64,000 nucleotides of DNA, taken from NCBI GenBank assembly GCA_022870745.1, contig CP085323.1:2728001-2792000 (forward strand), written 5' to 3'. The translations under genes and the position numbers were made by a program. A model generated the notes under the pieces. It made no database searches. It was not told where the DNA came from and saw only the letters and a list, made by a program, of their open reading frames with translations. The number at the start of each line of letters is the position of its first letter. Position 1 is the first letter of the stretch. Below, one piece after another: positions 8,720 through 16,824 of the stretch. This stretch comes from Silvibacterium acidisoli. Its GTDB lineage: Bacteria > Acidobacteriota > Terriglobia > Terriglobales > Acidobacteriaceae.

Positions 8720-9811
8720 TTACTTCTTCTTGGCCTTGTAGCTGCTCTGAACGGTGGAGCCCATTTCAGCGATGACGTTCTTGGCGTCGGCGGCAAATGG
8801 TCCGTTCGGGTCGAGTTCAAGATACTTCTGATAAGCCTCTTCGCATCCGGGAGGTCCGACGATCTTGTTGGTCTTCGGATCGACCGAGGCCTTGTTGATC
8901 AGGGCTTGTCCCTTGAGGTAGTAGGGGATCGGTTTATTGGGATCAGCCGCAATGGCCTTATCGGCAGCGGCAACGGTGGCGTCCATCTGGCCTGTGCGGC
9001 TCATGATGATCGTCTCGTTGCTGTAGTGCATGGAAGCATTCTTCGGATCGGCGGTTGCAGCAGCATCATAGGCAGCAGCGGCTTCAGGATACTTGCCGGT
9101 CATGGCCAGGGATTCGCCAAGGGCATCGTTCGCGGCGGCCAGCACATCAGGGTTCTTCTTGCCGGCAGTCTCGAGATCGACGGCCTTCTTCAGCGAGGTG
9201 ATGGAGTCGTCGTACTTCTTCAGGCCCTTCTGGGCAACACCGAGTTCGACCCATAGAACCGAGGCATCCGGCTTGGCCGTAGTGTCCTTGGTCATGATCG
9301 ATTCCGCATCGGCGTAGTTCTTATCCTTGTTGTCCTGGCGAGCTTTGGCCAGATCGCCATTCAGGTTCTTGATGACGGCGTTTTCCTTGTTCGCTTCGGC
9401 GTTCTTCGACTTCACCTCTTCAAGCTGCTTGCGCTGCTCGGGCGTCATCTTGGCCACGTACTCGGGGCGGCCCAGGTCGAAGTCCTGCGCGGTGTCGGTG
9501 CCGGCAGTGACCTTAATGTTCGGGAACTGATCGATCGGCTTTCCTTCGGTGTTGAAGAGGGTGACGACGTACGTTCCGGGAGCAACTCCGTCGCCCTTAT
9601 AGTCACCGTTCGCGTCGGTCTGGAAGGTGTACTTGGCGGTCTTGCCGTCGGTGCTGACTTCTACCTTCGTGTTAGCGATCGGTGCTCCGACCGGATCTAC
9701 CGCGTGACCGTGGATCTTGCCTGCTGCAGCATCCTGGGCCAGGATGTAAGGGGTTGCGGACGCCAGCAGGGCGGCGAAGAGAAATGCCAGCCAGATTCTT
9801 GTCTTGCGCAT
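8720..9811 (-). CDS. Exported TPR protein with N-terminal carboxypeptidase-regulatory-like domain
   Basis: 363 residues from the ATG at 9811, which has a good Shine-Dalgarno (GGGAG, 8 nt upstream) and starts a signal peptide (MRKTRIWLAFLFAALLASA). The ORF could be extended 63 nt, but that would bury the signal. Residues about 30-105 are a carboxypeptidase-regulatory-like beta-sandwich (KIHGHAVDPVGAPIANTKVE). Then comes a charged linker (about 120-160) and tetratricopeptide helices to about 340, such as YDDSITSLKKAVDLE and YPEAAAAYDAAATADP. The tail is Lys-rich. The combination is widespread in acidobacteria; probably a periplasmic scaffold, precise role unknown. It stands alone, between queC and the terminator. 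Confidence 0.8.
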   Translation of the reverse strand: MRKTRIWLAFLFAALLASATPYILAQDAAAGKIHGHAVDPVGAPIANTKVEVSTDGKTAKYTFQTDANGDYKGDGVAPGTYVVTLFNTEGKPIDQFPNIKVTAGTDTAQDFDLGRPEYVAKMTPEQRKQLEEVKSKNAEANKENAVIKNLNGDLAKARQDNKDKNYADAESIMTKDTTAKPDASVLWVELGVAQKGLKKYDDSITSLKKAVDLETAGKKNPDVLAAANDALGESLAMTGKYPEAAAAYDAAATADPKNASMHYSNETIIMSRTGQMDATVAAADKAIAADPNKPIPYYLKGQALINKASVDPKTNKIVGPPGCEEAYQKYLELDPNGPFAADAKNVIAEMGSTVQSSYKAKKK

Positions 9812-9881
9812 TGTTTTTTCTCCCATGGTTCTGATTCGTTTCGTGTCTCTCACTGGACGCCAGCCTGTTTCCATCGCTGGC

Positions 9882-10574
9882 TTAGAGCTTCTGGGTTACA
9901 TAAGGAATGAGGTCGGATGTACCCGCCTCTTCGAAGGCCCGGAGCCGCAGAACACAGCTATCGCATTCGCCGCACGCTCTTTCCGCGCCCGAGTAGCACG
10001 ACCACGTTAAATCCAGCGGCGCACCAAGTTCAAGGCCCAGGGAGACGATCTGGCTCTTCCGTAGATGGATGAGCGGGGTGGCAATTTTGATGCTTCCCTC
10101 TTTTGTCCCTGTGCGGATAAGTTGCTGAAAGGCTTCATAATAGGCTGGCCTGCAGTCGGGATAACCGGAGCTATCCTGCTCTACGGCCCCAATATAGATC
10201 GTTTCTGCCCCCAAAACCTCGGCCCAGCTGACGGCCGCGGAAAGGAAATGCGCGTTGCGAAAAGGGACGTAGGTGACGGGTACAGATTCCCCAATTGGCT
10301 CATGCTCGGGAGCTTTCGGCACATCGATCGATGCATCGGTGAGCGCGGAGCCGCCGATGACGCGGAAGATGTCGATCTTCAGGTGCAGCAAGTCCTTGAA
10401 ATTCAGATTCTTAGCGACATTGCTGGCGCTTTCGAGTTCGCGAGCTTCAGTGCGCTGGCCATAGCTGAAGTGCAGGGCGTAGGCATCGTGGTCGCGGGCG
10501 GCAAGAGCAGCGCAGACAGCCGAATCCATGCCTCCTGAGAGGCAGACTACGGCGCGCGATCGGGCATTCGTCAT
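9882..10574 (-). CDS. queC: 7-cyano-7-deazaguanine synthase QueC
   Basis: 230 residues. ATP-dependent conversion of 7-carboxy-7-deazaguanine to preQ0 in queuosine synthesis. The PP-loop motif LSGGMDS lies at residues 12-18 and the four zinc cysteines near the C-terminus in CYSGAERACGECDSC. Length is normal. It follows trmFO by 6 nt on the same strand. The earlier steps, queD and queE, sit 15 kb away at 25.1-26.2 kb, so the pathway is split between two operons. Confidence 0.95.
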   Translation of the reverse strand: MTNARSRAVVCLSGGMDSAVCAALAARDHDAYALHFSYGQRTEARELESASNVAKNLNFKDLLHLKIDIFRVIGGSALTDASIDVPKAPEHEPIGESVPVTYVPFRNAHFLSAAVSWAEVLGAETIYIGAVEQDSSGYPDCRPAYYEAFQQLIRTGTKEGSIKIATPLIHLRKSQIVSLGLELGAPLDLTWSCYSGAERACGECDSCVLRLRAFEEAGTSDLIPYVTQKL

Positions 10575-10580
10575 AACGTT

Positions 10581-11924
10581 CTATCGTATCGCGAAGTTGC
10601 CAGGTTGGGATGCGTGCTGCCACCAGCCGTCGAAGGCCTCGAGCGCCCGGTCGCACTGGATCTTGTGGCGCTCCTTTTTATCGCGAATCTTCTTTCGCGT
10701 CTCTTCCTCTAGCGGCTCGATCAGGTCGAAGGTGATATTTGCCGGGTCGAAGCGCTTGCCTTCGTAGTGTGTGATGTAGTGGATGAGTGAGCCAAGGCCC
10801 GTCCGTCGCGGGACGGGAATTGCGGTGCCCCCCTGGGCGATCGTGGCCGCATAGATGCCGGCCAGCATGCCGGTGGCGATCGATTCGGTGTAGCCTTCCA
10901 CGCCCGAAAGCTGCCCGGCGAAGAGAATGCCGGGATAGTCCTTCATTTGCAGGGTTTCCGTCAGGATGCGCGGCGCGTCGATGTAGGTGTTGCGATGAAT
11001 CTGGCCGTAGCGCGAAAACTTTGCGTTCTCGAGGCCGGGAATCATCCGCAGGATACGCGCCTGCTCGCCGTATTTCAGGTGGTTCTGGAAGCCGACGAGG
11101 TTGTAGGAGTCGGCGCGGAGATTTTCGCAGCGAAGCTGCACCACTGCCCAAGGAGTTTTTCCGGTGCGCGGGTCGCGCAGCCCGACCGGTTTCATGCAGC
11201 CGAAGCGGAGGGTGTCGCGGCCCCGCCGCGCCAGCTCTTCAATCGGAAGACAGCCTTCGAAGTAGTCGAGCTTTTCCCACTCTTTTTCCTTTACCTGCTC
11301 GGCGGAGACGAGTGCATCGTAAAAGGCGTCGTATTCTTCCTTGTTCATCGGGCAGTTGATGTAGTCGGCTGTGCCCTTGTCCCAGCGTGCGGCCATATAG
11401 ACGCGCTCCTGGTTGATCGAATCGGACTCGACGATGGGACTGATGGAATCGTAGAAGGAAAGGTGCTCGCCGCCGGTGAGCCGCGAAATCTCCTGCGAAA
11501 GGGCGGACGATGTCAGCGGGCCGCTGGCAAGAATCGTGAGTCCGTCTTCGGGATCGAGCGAGGTCACTTCCTCACGGTGAACGCGGATGCGCGGCTCTGC
11601 CTCGATGGCCTGCGCGATCAGCCGCGAGAACTCAACGCGATCGACGGCAAGGGCGTGTCCAGCCGGGACGGCACTGGCATCGGCGCAGGCCAGCAGCGGA
11701 GAATTGGCGCGTCGCATCTCGGCTTTCAGCAGCCAGGGAGCTGTATTTTCGCTTTCAGATTTCAGCGAGTTCGAGCAGACCAGCTCGCCGAAGTCAGAGG
11801 TCTGGTGCGCGGGGGTGTTGCGGACGGGCCGCATCTCGTAAAGGTCGACCTCGCAGCCCATGCGGGCGGCGACCAACGCAGCTTCAGGACCGGCGAGTCC
11901 TCCGCCGATAATCTTCAACTTCAT
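10581..11924 (-). CDS. trmFO: Folate-dependent tRNA m5U54 methyltransferase TrmFO
   Basis: 447 residues. FAD enzyme that methylates U54 of the tRNA T-loop using methylenetetrahydrofolate. The dinucleotide-binding motif IIGGGLAGPEAALVAARMG is at the N-terminus, followed by the family signatures HQTSDFGELVCSNSLKS and YFEGCLPIEELARRG, and KPVGLRDPRTGKTPWAVVQL with the AQLRCEN-like stretch after it. Length is standard. Its start overlaps the upstream GNAT gene by 4 nt and queC follows after 6 nt: a tRNA-modification pair in one transcript. Confidence 0.96.
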   Translation of the reverse strand: MKLKIIGGGLAGPEAALVAARMGCEVDLYEMRPVRNTPAHQTSDFGELVCSNSLKSESENTAPWLLKAEMRRANSPLLACADASAVPAGHALAVDRVEFSRLIAQAIEAEPRIRVHREEVTSLDPEDGLTILASGPLTSSALSQEISRLTGGEHLSFYDSISPIVESDSINQERVYMAARWDKGTADYINCPMNKEEYDAFYDALVSAEQVKEKEWEKLDYFEGCLPIEELARRGRDTLRFGCMKPVGLRDPRTGKTPWAVVQLRCENLRADSYNLVGFQNHLKYGEQARILRMIPGLENAKFSRYGQIHRNTYIDAPRILTETLQMKDYPGILFAGQLSGVEGYTESIATGMLAGIYAATIAQGGTAIPVPRRTGLGSLIHYITHYEGKRFDPANITFDLIEPLEEETRKKIRDKKERHKIQCDRALEAFDGWWQHASQPGNFAIR

Positions 11925-12406
11925 GACAGGGTTCCTTCAGCAGCCAGTTGCGTGAGCGCGTCGCCGGTGACGCGCATGCGGCGCCACTCCGTGAGCATGT
12001 TCGCATTCAGGCTGCGATAAAAATCGATGGCCGGCTGGTTCCACTCGAGCACATCCCACTGCAGGCGCGAGCAGCCGCGTTCGGCGGCGATGGACGCGAC
12101 CTGCTTCAGCAGGGCCTTGCCGATGCCGCGGCCTCGAAACTCCGGCTTTACGAAGAGATCTTCGAGATGCAGGCTGCGTCCCTGCCAGGTGGAATAAATC
12201 GGGAAGAATAACGCGAAGCCTGCTGCGGTTCCGTCTTCGTCTGCGATGAGGCATTCATAGAAGCGTTCGTCGCCGAAGCCGTCGCGAAGAAGCTGCTCCG
12301 CCGTCATCTCGACGGAGTGCGGCTCGCGCTCATATTCGGCGAGAGCGTGGATCAGTTCGAGGATGACGGGAATATCCGAGGGAGTAGCGAAGCGTATCTG
12401 GGACAT
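11921..12406 (-). CDS. GNAT-family N-acetyltransferase
   Basis: 161 residues. Single GNAT fold: N-terminal RFATPSDIPVILELIHALAE, the central strand ALFFPIYSTWQGRSLHLEDL, the acetyl-CoA loop FRGRGIGKALLKQVASIA at about residues 93-110, and the strand CSRLQWDVLEWNQPAIDFY. This sequence style matches the diamine (spermidine/thialysine) acetyltransferase-like branch, but the substrate cannot be fixed from sequence alone. It sits between der (5 nt upstream) and trmFO (4-nt overlap), so it is translationally coupled to trmFO. Confidence 0.88.
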   Translation of the reverse strand: MSQIRFATPSDIPVILELIHALAEYEREPHSVEMTAEQLLRDGFGDERFYECLIADEDGTAAGFALFFPIYSTWQGRSLHLEDLFVKPEFRGRGIGKALLKQVASIAAERGCSRLQWDVLEWNQPAIDFYRSLNANMLTEWRRMRVTGDALTQLAAEGTLS

Positions 12407-12411
12407 TGCGG

Positions 12412-13851
12412 CTACTCTTCCGTTTTCTTGTTCCGCGCCTTGATCTTGAACCAGATCGGCGAGCCCTCGAACCCGAATGCTTCGCGAATCTGGTTCTGAA
12501 GGAAGCGCTCGAAGGAGAAGTGCAGCTTTACGTCGCGGTCGGTGAAGAGCACGAAGGTCGGCGGAGCCACTGCGGCCTGGGTCATATAAAGGATGCGCAT
12601 CCGCTTGCTGAGCGGAACGCCAGCCTTCTGGAAGTCCACGTGGTCCAGGAAGCGGTTCATCTGGCCGGTGGAAACGCGCTTGCGCCGTTCTGCCGCGACG
12701 CGAATGGCGGTATCGAGCACGCGCTGCAGGCGGCGGCTGTCCTTGTTGGCGGTTGCGGCTGAAAGAAAGACGATCGGCGCGTAATCGAGGTACTTCAGGT
12801 GGTAGCGCACCTGCTCCTCGAAAACCTTCATGTCTGCCGGGGGCTTGCCGTCAGTGCGGGCGGTGGTGACGAGGTCCCACTTATTAATGACAATTACGAC
12901 GGAGCGGCCGCTCTCATGCGCATAGCCGCCGATGGTCGCGTCTGATGCAGTGACGCCCTGCGACGCGTCGATGACGAGCAGGGAAACATCTGCCGCTTCG
13001 AGGTGACGCCGCGCCATTACGACCGAAAGCTTTTCCGCCATCAGTTCGGTCTTGCCTTTGCGGCGGATACCGGCGGTGTCGATAATTCGCAGCGTCTGGC
13101 CGTTGTACTCGATGACTTCGTCGACGGCGTCGCGGGTGGTTCCTGCGATGGGCGAGACAATGGCCCGCTGGGTCCCCGTAAGTGCGTTCAGCAGGGTCGA
13201 TTTACCCACATTCGGGCGTCCGATAATGGCGAGGCGCGTCTCGTTCTGCTGGAATTCGCCGTGGGTGCGATGCACGGTCGCGGCGGTTTCTTCTCCGTCC
13301 TCAGATACAGGCTCGGCTTCATTTTCTTCGGGGACGGTTTCCCGCTCCGGAAGCAGTTCGAAAACCTCGTCCAGCAGGTCGGCGATGCCGTGGCCGTGCT
13401 CGGCCGAGATGGGAATGACGTTATGCACGCCAAGGCGGCGGAAATTTTCTGCTCCCGCTTCCATGGCCGGGGTGTCGATCTTGTTGACAGCCAGGATGAT
13501 AGGCTTCCCGGAACGGATGAGCAGGCGCGCGAGATCGATGTCGGGCGAGGCCAGTTCAGAGCGGCCGTCGACGACCATCACAATCACTTCGGCTTCGTCG
13601 TAGGCGACCTGGGCCTGGCGATAAATTTCGGATGGAATCAGCTCGATATCGTCGGGAACGACGCCGCCGGTATCCACCAGGCGAACTTTGCGCCCAGCCC
13701 ACTCGACCTCGCCGTAGATGCGGTCGCGGGTGATTCCTGGTTCATCGCCGACGATGGAGCGGCGCGAGCCGGTAAGGCGGTTAAAGAGCGTCGATTTTCC
13801 TACATTCGGACGGCCGACGATGGCAAATACGGGCAGGTCTTTTGCAGCCAT
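12412..13851 (-). CDS. der: Ribosome-assembly GTPase Der (EngA)
   Basis: 479 residues from the ATG at 13851. Tandem GTPase needed for 50S subunit maturation. Two G domains each carry a P-loop GRPNVGKST (residues about 11-19 and about 215-223), DTGG or DTAG G3 motifs, and NKID or NKWD G4 motifs. The C-terminal KH-like domain ends in a Lys-rich tail. A longer reading starts at a TTG 66 nt upstream with a basic, unconserved extension; the ATG is preferred because homologues begin just before the first P-loop. Between the G domains lies an acidic insert (about residues 172-200, many Glu), somewhat longer than usual. First gene of der-GNAT-trmFO-queC. Confidence 0.95.
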   Translation of the reverse strand: MAAKDLPVFAIVGRPNVGKSTLFNRLTGSRRSIVGDEPGITRDRIYGEVEWAGRKVRLVDTGGVVPDDIELIPSEIYRQAQVAYDEAEVIVMVVDGRSELASPDIDLARLLIRSGKPIILAVNKIDTPAMEAGAENFRRLGVHNVIPISAEHGHGIADLLDEVFELLPERETVPEENEAEPVSEDGEETAATVHRTHGEFQQNETRLAIIGRPNVGKSTLLNALTGTQRAIVSPIAGTTRDAVDEVIEYNGQTLRIIDTAGIRRKGKTELMAEKLSVVMARRHLEAADVSLLVIDASQGVTASDATIGGYAHESGRSVVIVINKWDLVTTARTDGKPPADMKVFEEQVRYHLKYLDYAPIVFLSAATANKDSRRLQRVLDTAIRVAAERRKRVSTGQMNRFLDHVDFQKAGVPLSKRMRILYMTQAAVAPPTFVLFTDRDVKLHFSFERFLQNQIREAFGFEGSPIWFKIKARNKKTEE

Positions 13852-14031
13852 GCCGCTCTCGGGAATCGTCCGGGCGGTATTGGCGGGGCGCTTCGGTTTT
13901 TTGCTGGTGTGTTTCAAATGGGCTCTCTCGGTGAACGCCGTTCCCTCAAGAGACGGTCAAACACATCCTTGATTCTATCGTTATGGGCCTGAGCTTCCTA
14001 GTTTATGGAGGGATTTGGGCTTCCTGGCGTG

Positions 14032-15066
14032 TCAGGCGTGGCTTCGTACGCGGGGAGAGGTTGTGGAAGCGCGTACCCTCAACTCGGCCGGCAGGCGAAG
14101 GTGCTGCACGACCGGCGCCTCATCGTTGTTGTCGATGGTTCGAAGCAGCAGCTCGCAGGCGGCCTTGCCCATTTCCATCGTGGATTGCGCCACCGCGGTG
14201 AGGCTGGGATTGAAATAGCGATTCCAGATATAGTCGTCGAATCCCAGCAGGCTGACTTCTTCCGGAACCTTCATGTTCAGCTCATCGAGTGCCTGCAAAA
14301 CCCCGAGCAGTAGCTTGTTGTTGCTGACCATGATGGCTGTGGGCGGAGCGTCGAGCTGCAGAAGTTTCCGGCAGGCTGCCACGCCGCCCTCTATTTGAAT
14401 ATCGCCTGCGATCAGGTATTCGTCTCGAATGGGGAGATGAGCTTCCTGCATGGCTTTGCGAAAACCTTCGAGGCGGTCCCGGTGGGGAGACAGGCCGAGA
14501 TGCCCGGCAAGGATCGCGATCTTTTCGTGACCCAGATCGATGAGGTAGCGGGTGGCCATGTTTCCGGCCTGCAGATTGTCGGTGCTGACCGATCCGCTCA
14601 TGGAAACGGGCGGAATACGGTCAATGAACACGACCGGGCATCCGCGGCGGGCGGCATGGGCGTAACTGGTGGAGTCAGTGCAGCAGGCGAGCAGCACGCC
14701 GTCGACGCGTCGTGAGAAGAGCGTATTGAGGTGGTTGGCTTCGTTGGCGGGTTCTTCGTTCGAGTCGCAGAGGAGCACGCTGTATCCGGCTTTGCGTGCT
14801 GTATCTTCTACTCCACGAATTACTTCGGGGTAAAAGGCGTTTGTGATATCGGGAACGATGACGCCGATGACGTTTGTCCTGCCTGTTTTCAGGCCGCGGG
14901 CGATCGCATCCGGCTGAAAGTCGAGCGCAGCCATGGCAGCGAGTACCTGCTTCTTCCTGGCTGGGCTAACTGGCACCCGGTCGTTCACGACGGCAGAAAC
15001 GGTTGAAATGGACACGCCAGCCAGCTTGGCGACGTCTTTCATGGTTGTCTTCGTGCGCGGCTTCAT
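14032..15066 (-). CDS. LacI-family transcriptional regulator
   Basis: 344 residues from the ATG at 15066 (MKPRTKTTMKDVAKLAGVSI). Residues about 9-55 are the LacI helix-turn-helix and hinge (DVAKLAGVSISTVSAVVNDR, then RGLKTGRTNVIGVIVPDI). The rest is a periplasmic-binding-protein-like sensor that usually binds a sugar. The ORF could start 54 nt upstream, but that extension is not family-like. It is transcribed divergently from the secreted hydrolase at 15241, with a shared 174-bp region containing an AACCGGTT dyad. It is therefore a plausible regulator of that gene and of itself (inference). Ligand unknown. Confidence 0.9.
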   Translation of the reverse strand: MKPRTKTTMKDVAKLAGVSISTVSAVVNDRVPVSPARKKQVLAAMAALDFQPDAIARGLKTGRTNVIGVIVPDITNAFYPEVIRGVEDTARKAGYSVLLCDSNEEPANEANHLNTLFSRRVDGVLLACCTDSTSYAHAARRGCPVVFIDRIPPVSMSGSVSTDNLQAGNMATRYLIDLGHEKIAILAGHLGLSPHRDRLEGFRKAMQEAHLPIRDEYLIAGDIQIEGGVAACRKLLQLDAPPTAIMVSNNKLLLGVLQALDELNMKVPEEVSLLGFDDYIWNRYFNPSLTAVAQSTMEMGKAACELLLRTIDNNDEAPVVQHLRLPAELRVRASTTSPRVRSHA

Positions 15067-15196
15067 CGTTTCGGGAAATTGTCTCTCAAACCTCGTGCCG
15101 CGAACATGGAAATCGATCAAGAAAAGCGCGGAAGTTGTCGTAAATCAAGTCATTTCTCAACAATTGCGATCTGGCTCGTTACCTTAGAGACGTTGA

Positions 15197-15204
15197 AACC
15201 GGTT
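15197..15204. promoter_or_regulatory. Candidate LacI-type operator
   Basis: Perfect palindrome AACCGGTT in the divergent region between the LacI-family gene and the hydrolase, 37 nt before the hydrolase ATG. LacI-family sites often have a central CG and A/T-rich arms of this kind. Only the central 8 bp are symmetric; the outer bases match poorly. Confidence 0.3.
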
Positions 15205-15240
15205 GTATGGGAGCATCGCGGCGGGATAACGTCATCTCCT

Positions 15241-16170
15241 ATGAAATTTTCCGGATGCCGAGCGGCGCTGTTCTGTCTTATTTTCATCACCCTTTCCGTT
15301 GCGACGGCTATCGCCGAGCGCACTCCCACGCGGGAGGGGCTGGTTTATGGCGAGGCCGACGGCCAGAAGCTGACGATGGACTATTACGCTCCGAAGGGCC
15401 CGGGACCGCATCCCATCGCAATCGTCATTCACGGCGGCGGATACCGGCGTGGCGACAGCAAGAGCGGAAGCGAAGCATATTGCGCGGATTTTCTCGCGCC
15501 GGCGGGTTATGCGGTCTTTTCCATCAATTACCGGCTGGCTCCGCAGTACCCCTACCCGGATATGGTGTATGACACCGAGCGGGCGGTGCGCTATCTGCGT
15601 TACAACGCGAAGCAGTGGGATGCCGATCCCCAGAAGATCGTGCTGGTCGGCGGCTCGGCCGGTGGTTTTCTGAGCAACATGGTGGGTGTCCTGAGCGCGC
15701 CCGGTGATCCGAAGGCGCAGGATCCGGTGGATCGTGAAAGCGCTCGCGCCAATGCCGTGGTGACTCTTTACGCGCAAAGCACCTTTGCGCTGGTTCCGGT
15801 GAACCAGGACGTCCATGCTTTGCTGGACCATGAAATTCAGGCGAAGGGCGTGGCGCAGACACTGCACGAGTCGGCCGCCCTGACATATGTGTCGAAGGAC
15901 GATCCGCCCTTTCTGCAAATCCTTGGCGATAAGGATGAATACATCCCCTTTTCCGAGGCCATCAATCTGCAGAATGCTTTGCAGGCTGTTGGGGTAGACA
16001 GCAGGATCATCCTCATTCCCGGAGGGCATCACGGTACCGGCGGGTGGTATAAGCTGCCGAATGTTCCGGATTGGGAAAAGCAGATGGTGGAGTGGCTGAA
16101 CGCGAAGCTCGATCACCAGGGAGCGATCGGCGAGGGAATTCAGGCGCGGGAGCCACAACCCCAACCGTAA
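15241..16170 (+). CDS. Secreted alpha/beta hydrolase (esterase/lipase type)
   Basis: 309 residues from the ATG at 15241. Residues 1-25 form a signal peptide (MKFSGCRAALFCLIFITLSV, then ATAIAE). The fold shows the oxyanion motif IHGGGYRRGD, the nucleophile elbow VGGSAGG (Ser in GxSxG), an acid in GDKDEYIPF, and the His in GGHHGTGGW. This pattern is that of the hormone-sensitive-lipase or acetylxylan/feruloyl-esterase-like branch that deacylates polysaccharides. Exact substrate unknown. The longer ORF begins 162 nt earlier but lacks a signal peptide. A divergent LacI-family regulator suggests control by a sugar. Confidence 0.85.
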   Translation: MKFSGCRAALFCLIFITLSVATAIAERTPTREGLVYGEADGQKLTMDYYAPKGPGPHPIAIVIHGGGYRRGDSKSGSEAYCADFLAPAGYAVFSINYRLAPQYPYPDMVYDTERAVRYLRYNAKQWDADPQKIVLVGGSAGGFLSNMVGVLSAPGDPKAQDPVDRESARANAVVTLYAQSTFALVPVNQDVHALLDHEIQAKGVAQTLHESAALTYVSKDDPPFLQILGDKDEYIPFSEAINLQNALQAVGVDSRIILIPGGHHGTGGWYKLPNVPDWEKQMVEWLNAKLDHQGAIGEGIQAREPQPQP

Positions 16171-16307
16171 AAAACGATTCCAAGTGATTGCCGTCAAACA
16201 CTTAGGTTTATCTCGCGGCGGCTCAGCGCTTGAGCCCGGCGGGTGGCGTGCGCTAGAGTAAAAGTGATCCCCCTGTTCGCATTCGCTGCCAGCACCTGAT
16301 TTCAACC

Positions 16308-16700
16308 ATGACTTCTGCCTCGAAAAAACGGCGCTTTGCCTCCTGGTTCGTCTTTACGTTCCTCGGGTTGGCTATGGCTGTGTTTGCATGGGGCCTTGCT
16401 TACAAGCTTTCGTTGTACGATCCTCCGCAGGCTGTTTCACGACAGATGCCGCAGGCGAAGCTGCTCTCACGCGAGCAGCAGCCATCGGTAGAGATGAAGG
16501 CATCCGTTCAGCCAGATCCTCCCGATAGCCTGAAAACCCTTGGCCCGGACGCAAATCTTGCGCTGCTGCTGGCGTGTGTTTCTCTGCTTGCTGGCTCCGC
16601 GTTTCTTATACGTCTGCAGTCCTCCGAACTGCGCTTTCGCCCGCGGCTCGTGCTGGCCCTGAGCCACATCTTTTTCCGCCCTCCGCCTTTCCGCGCCTGA
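16308..16700 (+). CDS. Small membrane protein with two predicted TM segments
   Basis: 130 residues, not recognised. A basic N-terminus (residues 1-10) leads to a hydrophobic helix at about 11-32, a Pro/Gln-rich loop of about 50 residues, a second helix at about 82-100 (LALLLACVSLLAGSAFLI), and a basic tail. The charge pattern suggests both ends inside and the loop in the periplasm. It lies 124 nt upstream of the RND efflux operon on the same strand, but no functional link can be shown. Confidence 0.6.
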   Translation: MTSASKKRRFASWFVFTFLGLAMAVFAWGLAYKLSLYDPPQAVSRQMPQAKLLSREQQPSVEMKASVQPDPPDSLKTLGPDANLALLLACVSLLAGSAFLIRLQSSELRFRPRLVLALSHIFFRPPPFRA

Positions 16701-16756
16701 TTCTTCCTCCATCGTCTCCTGTCGTTTGCAAAGCCTGTGCCGTAGGTCCATTTGAA

Positions 16757-16821
16757 TACGCACCTTTGCCTGCCTGACAGGCTCCCTGTCTTCCTAAACA
16801 AGACCTTTGGATAGGTGCGTA
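16757..16821 (+). promoter_or_regulatory. Inverted repeat that could cover the ribosome-binding site of the efflux MFP gene
   Basis: TACGCACCT (16757-16765) and AGGTGCGTA (16813-16821) are perfect 9-bp inverted arms 47 nt apart. The right arm contains the Shine-Dalgarno AGGTG (16813-16817), 7 nt before the ATG at 16825. Within the loop is a short dyad GCCTGACAGGC (16772-16782). It may be an mRNA switch or two sites for a dimeric repressor. Confidence 0.35.
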
Positions 16822-16824
16822 AAT

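Noticed and set aside
16220-16236. Short GGCTCA/TGAGCC hairpin after the secreted hydrolase as a terminator
   Set aside because: The stem is only 6 bp and no T run follows.
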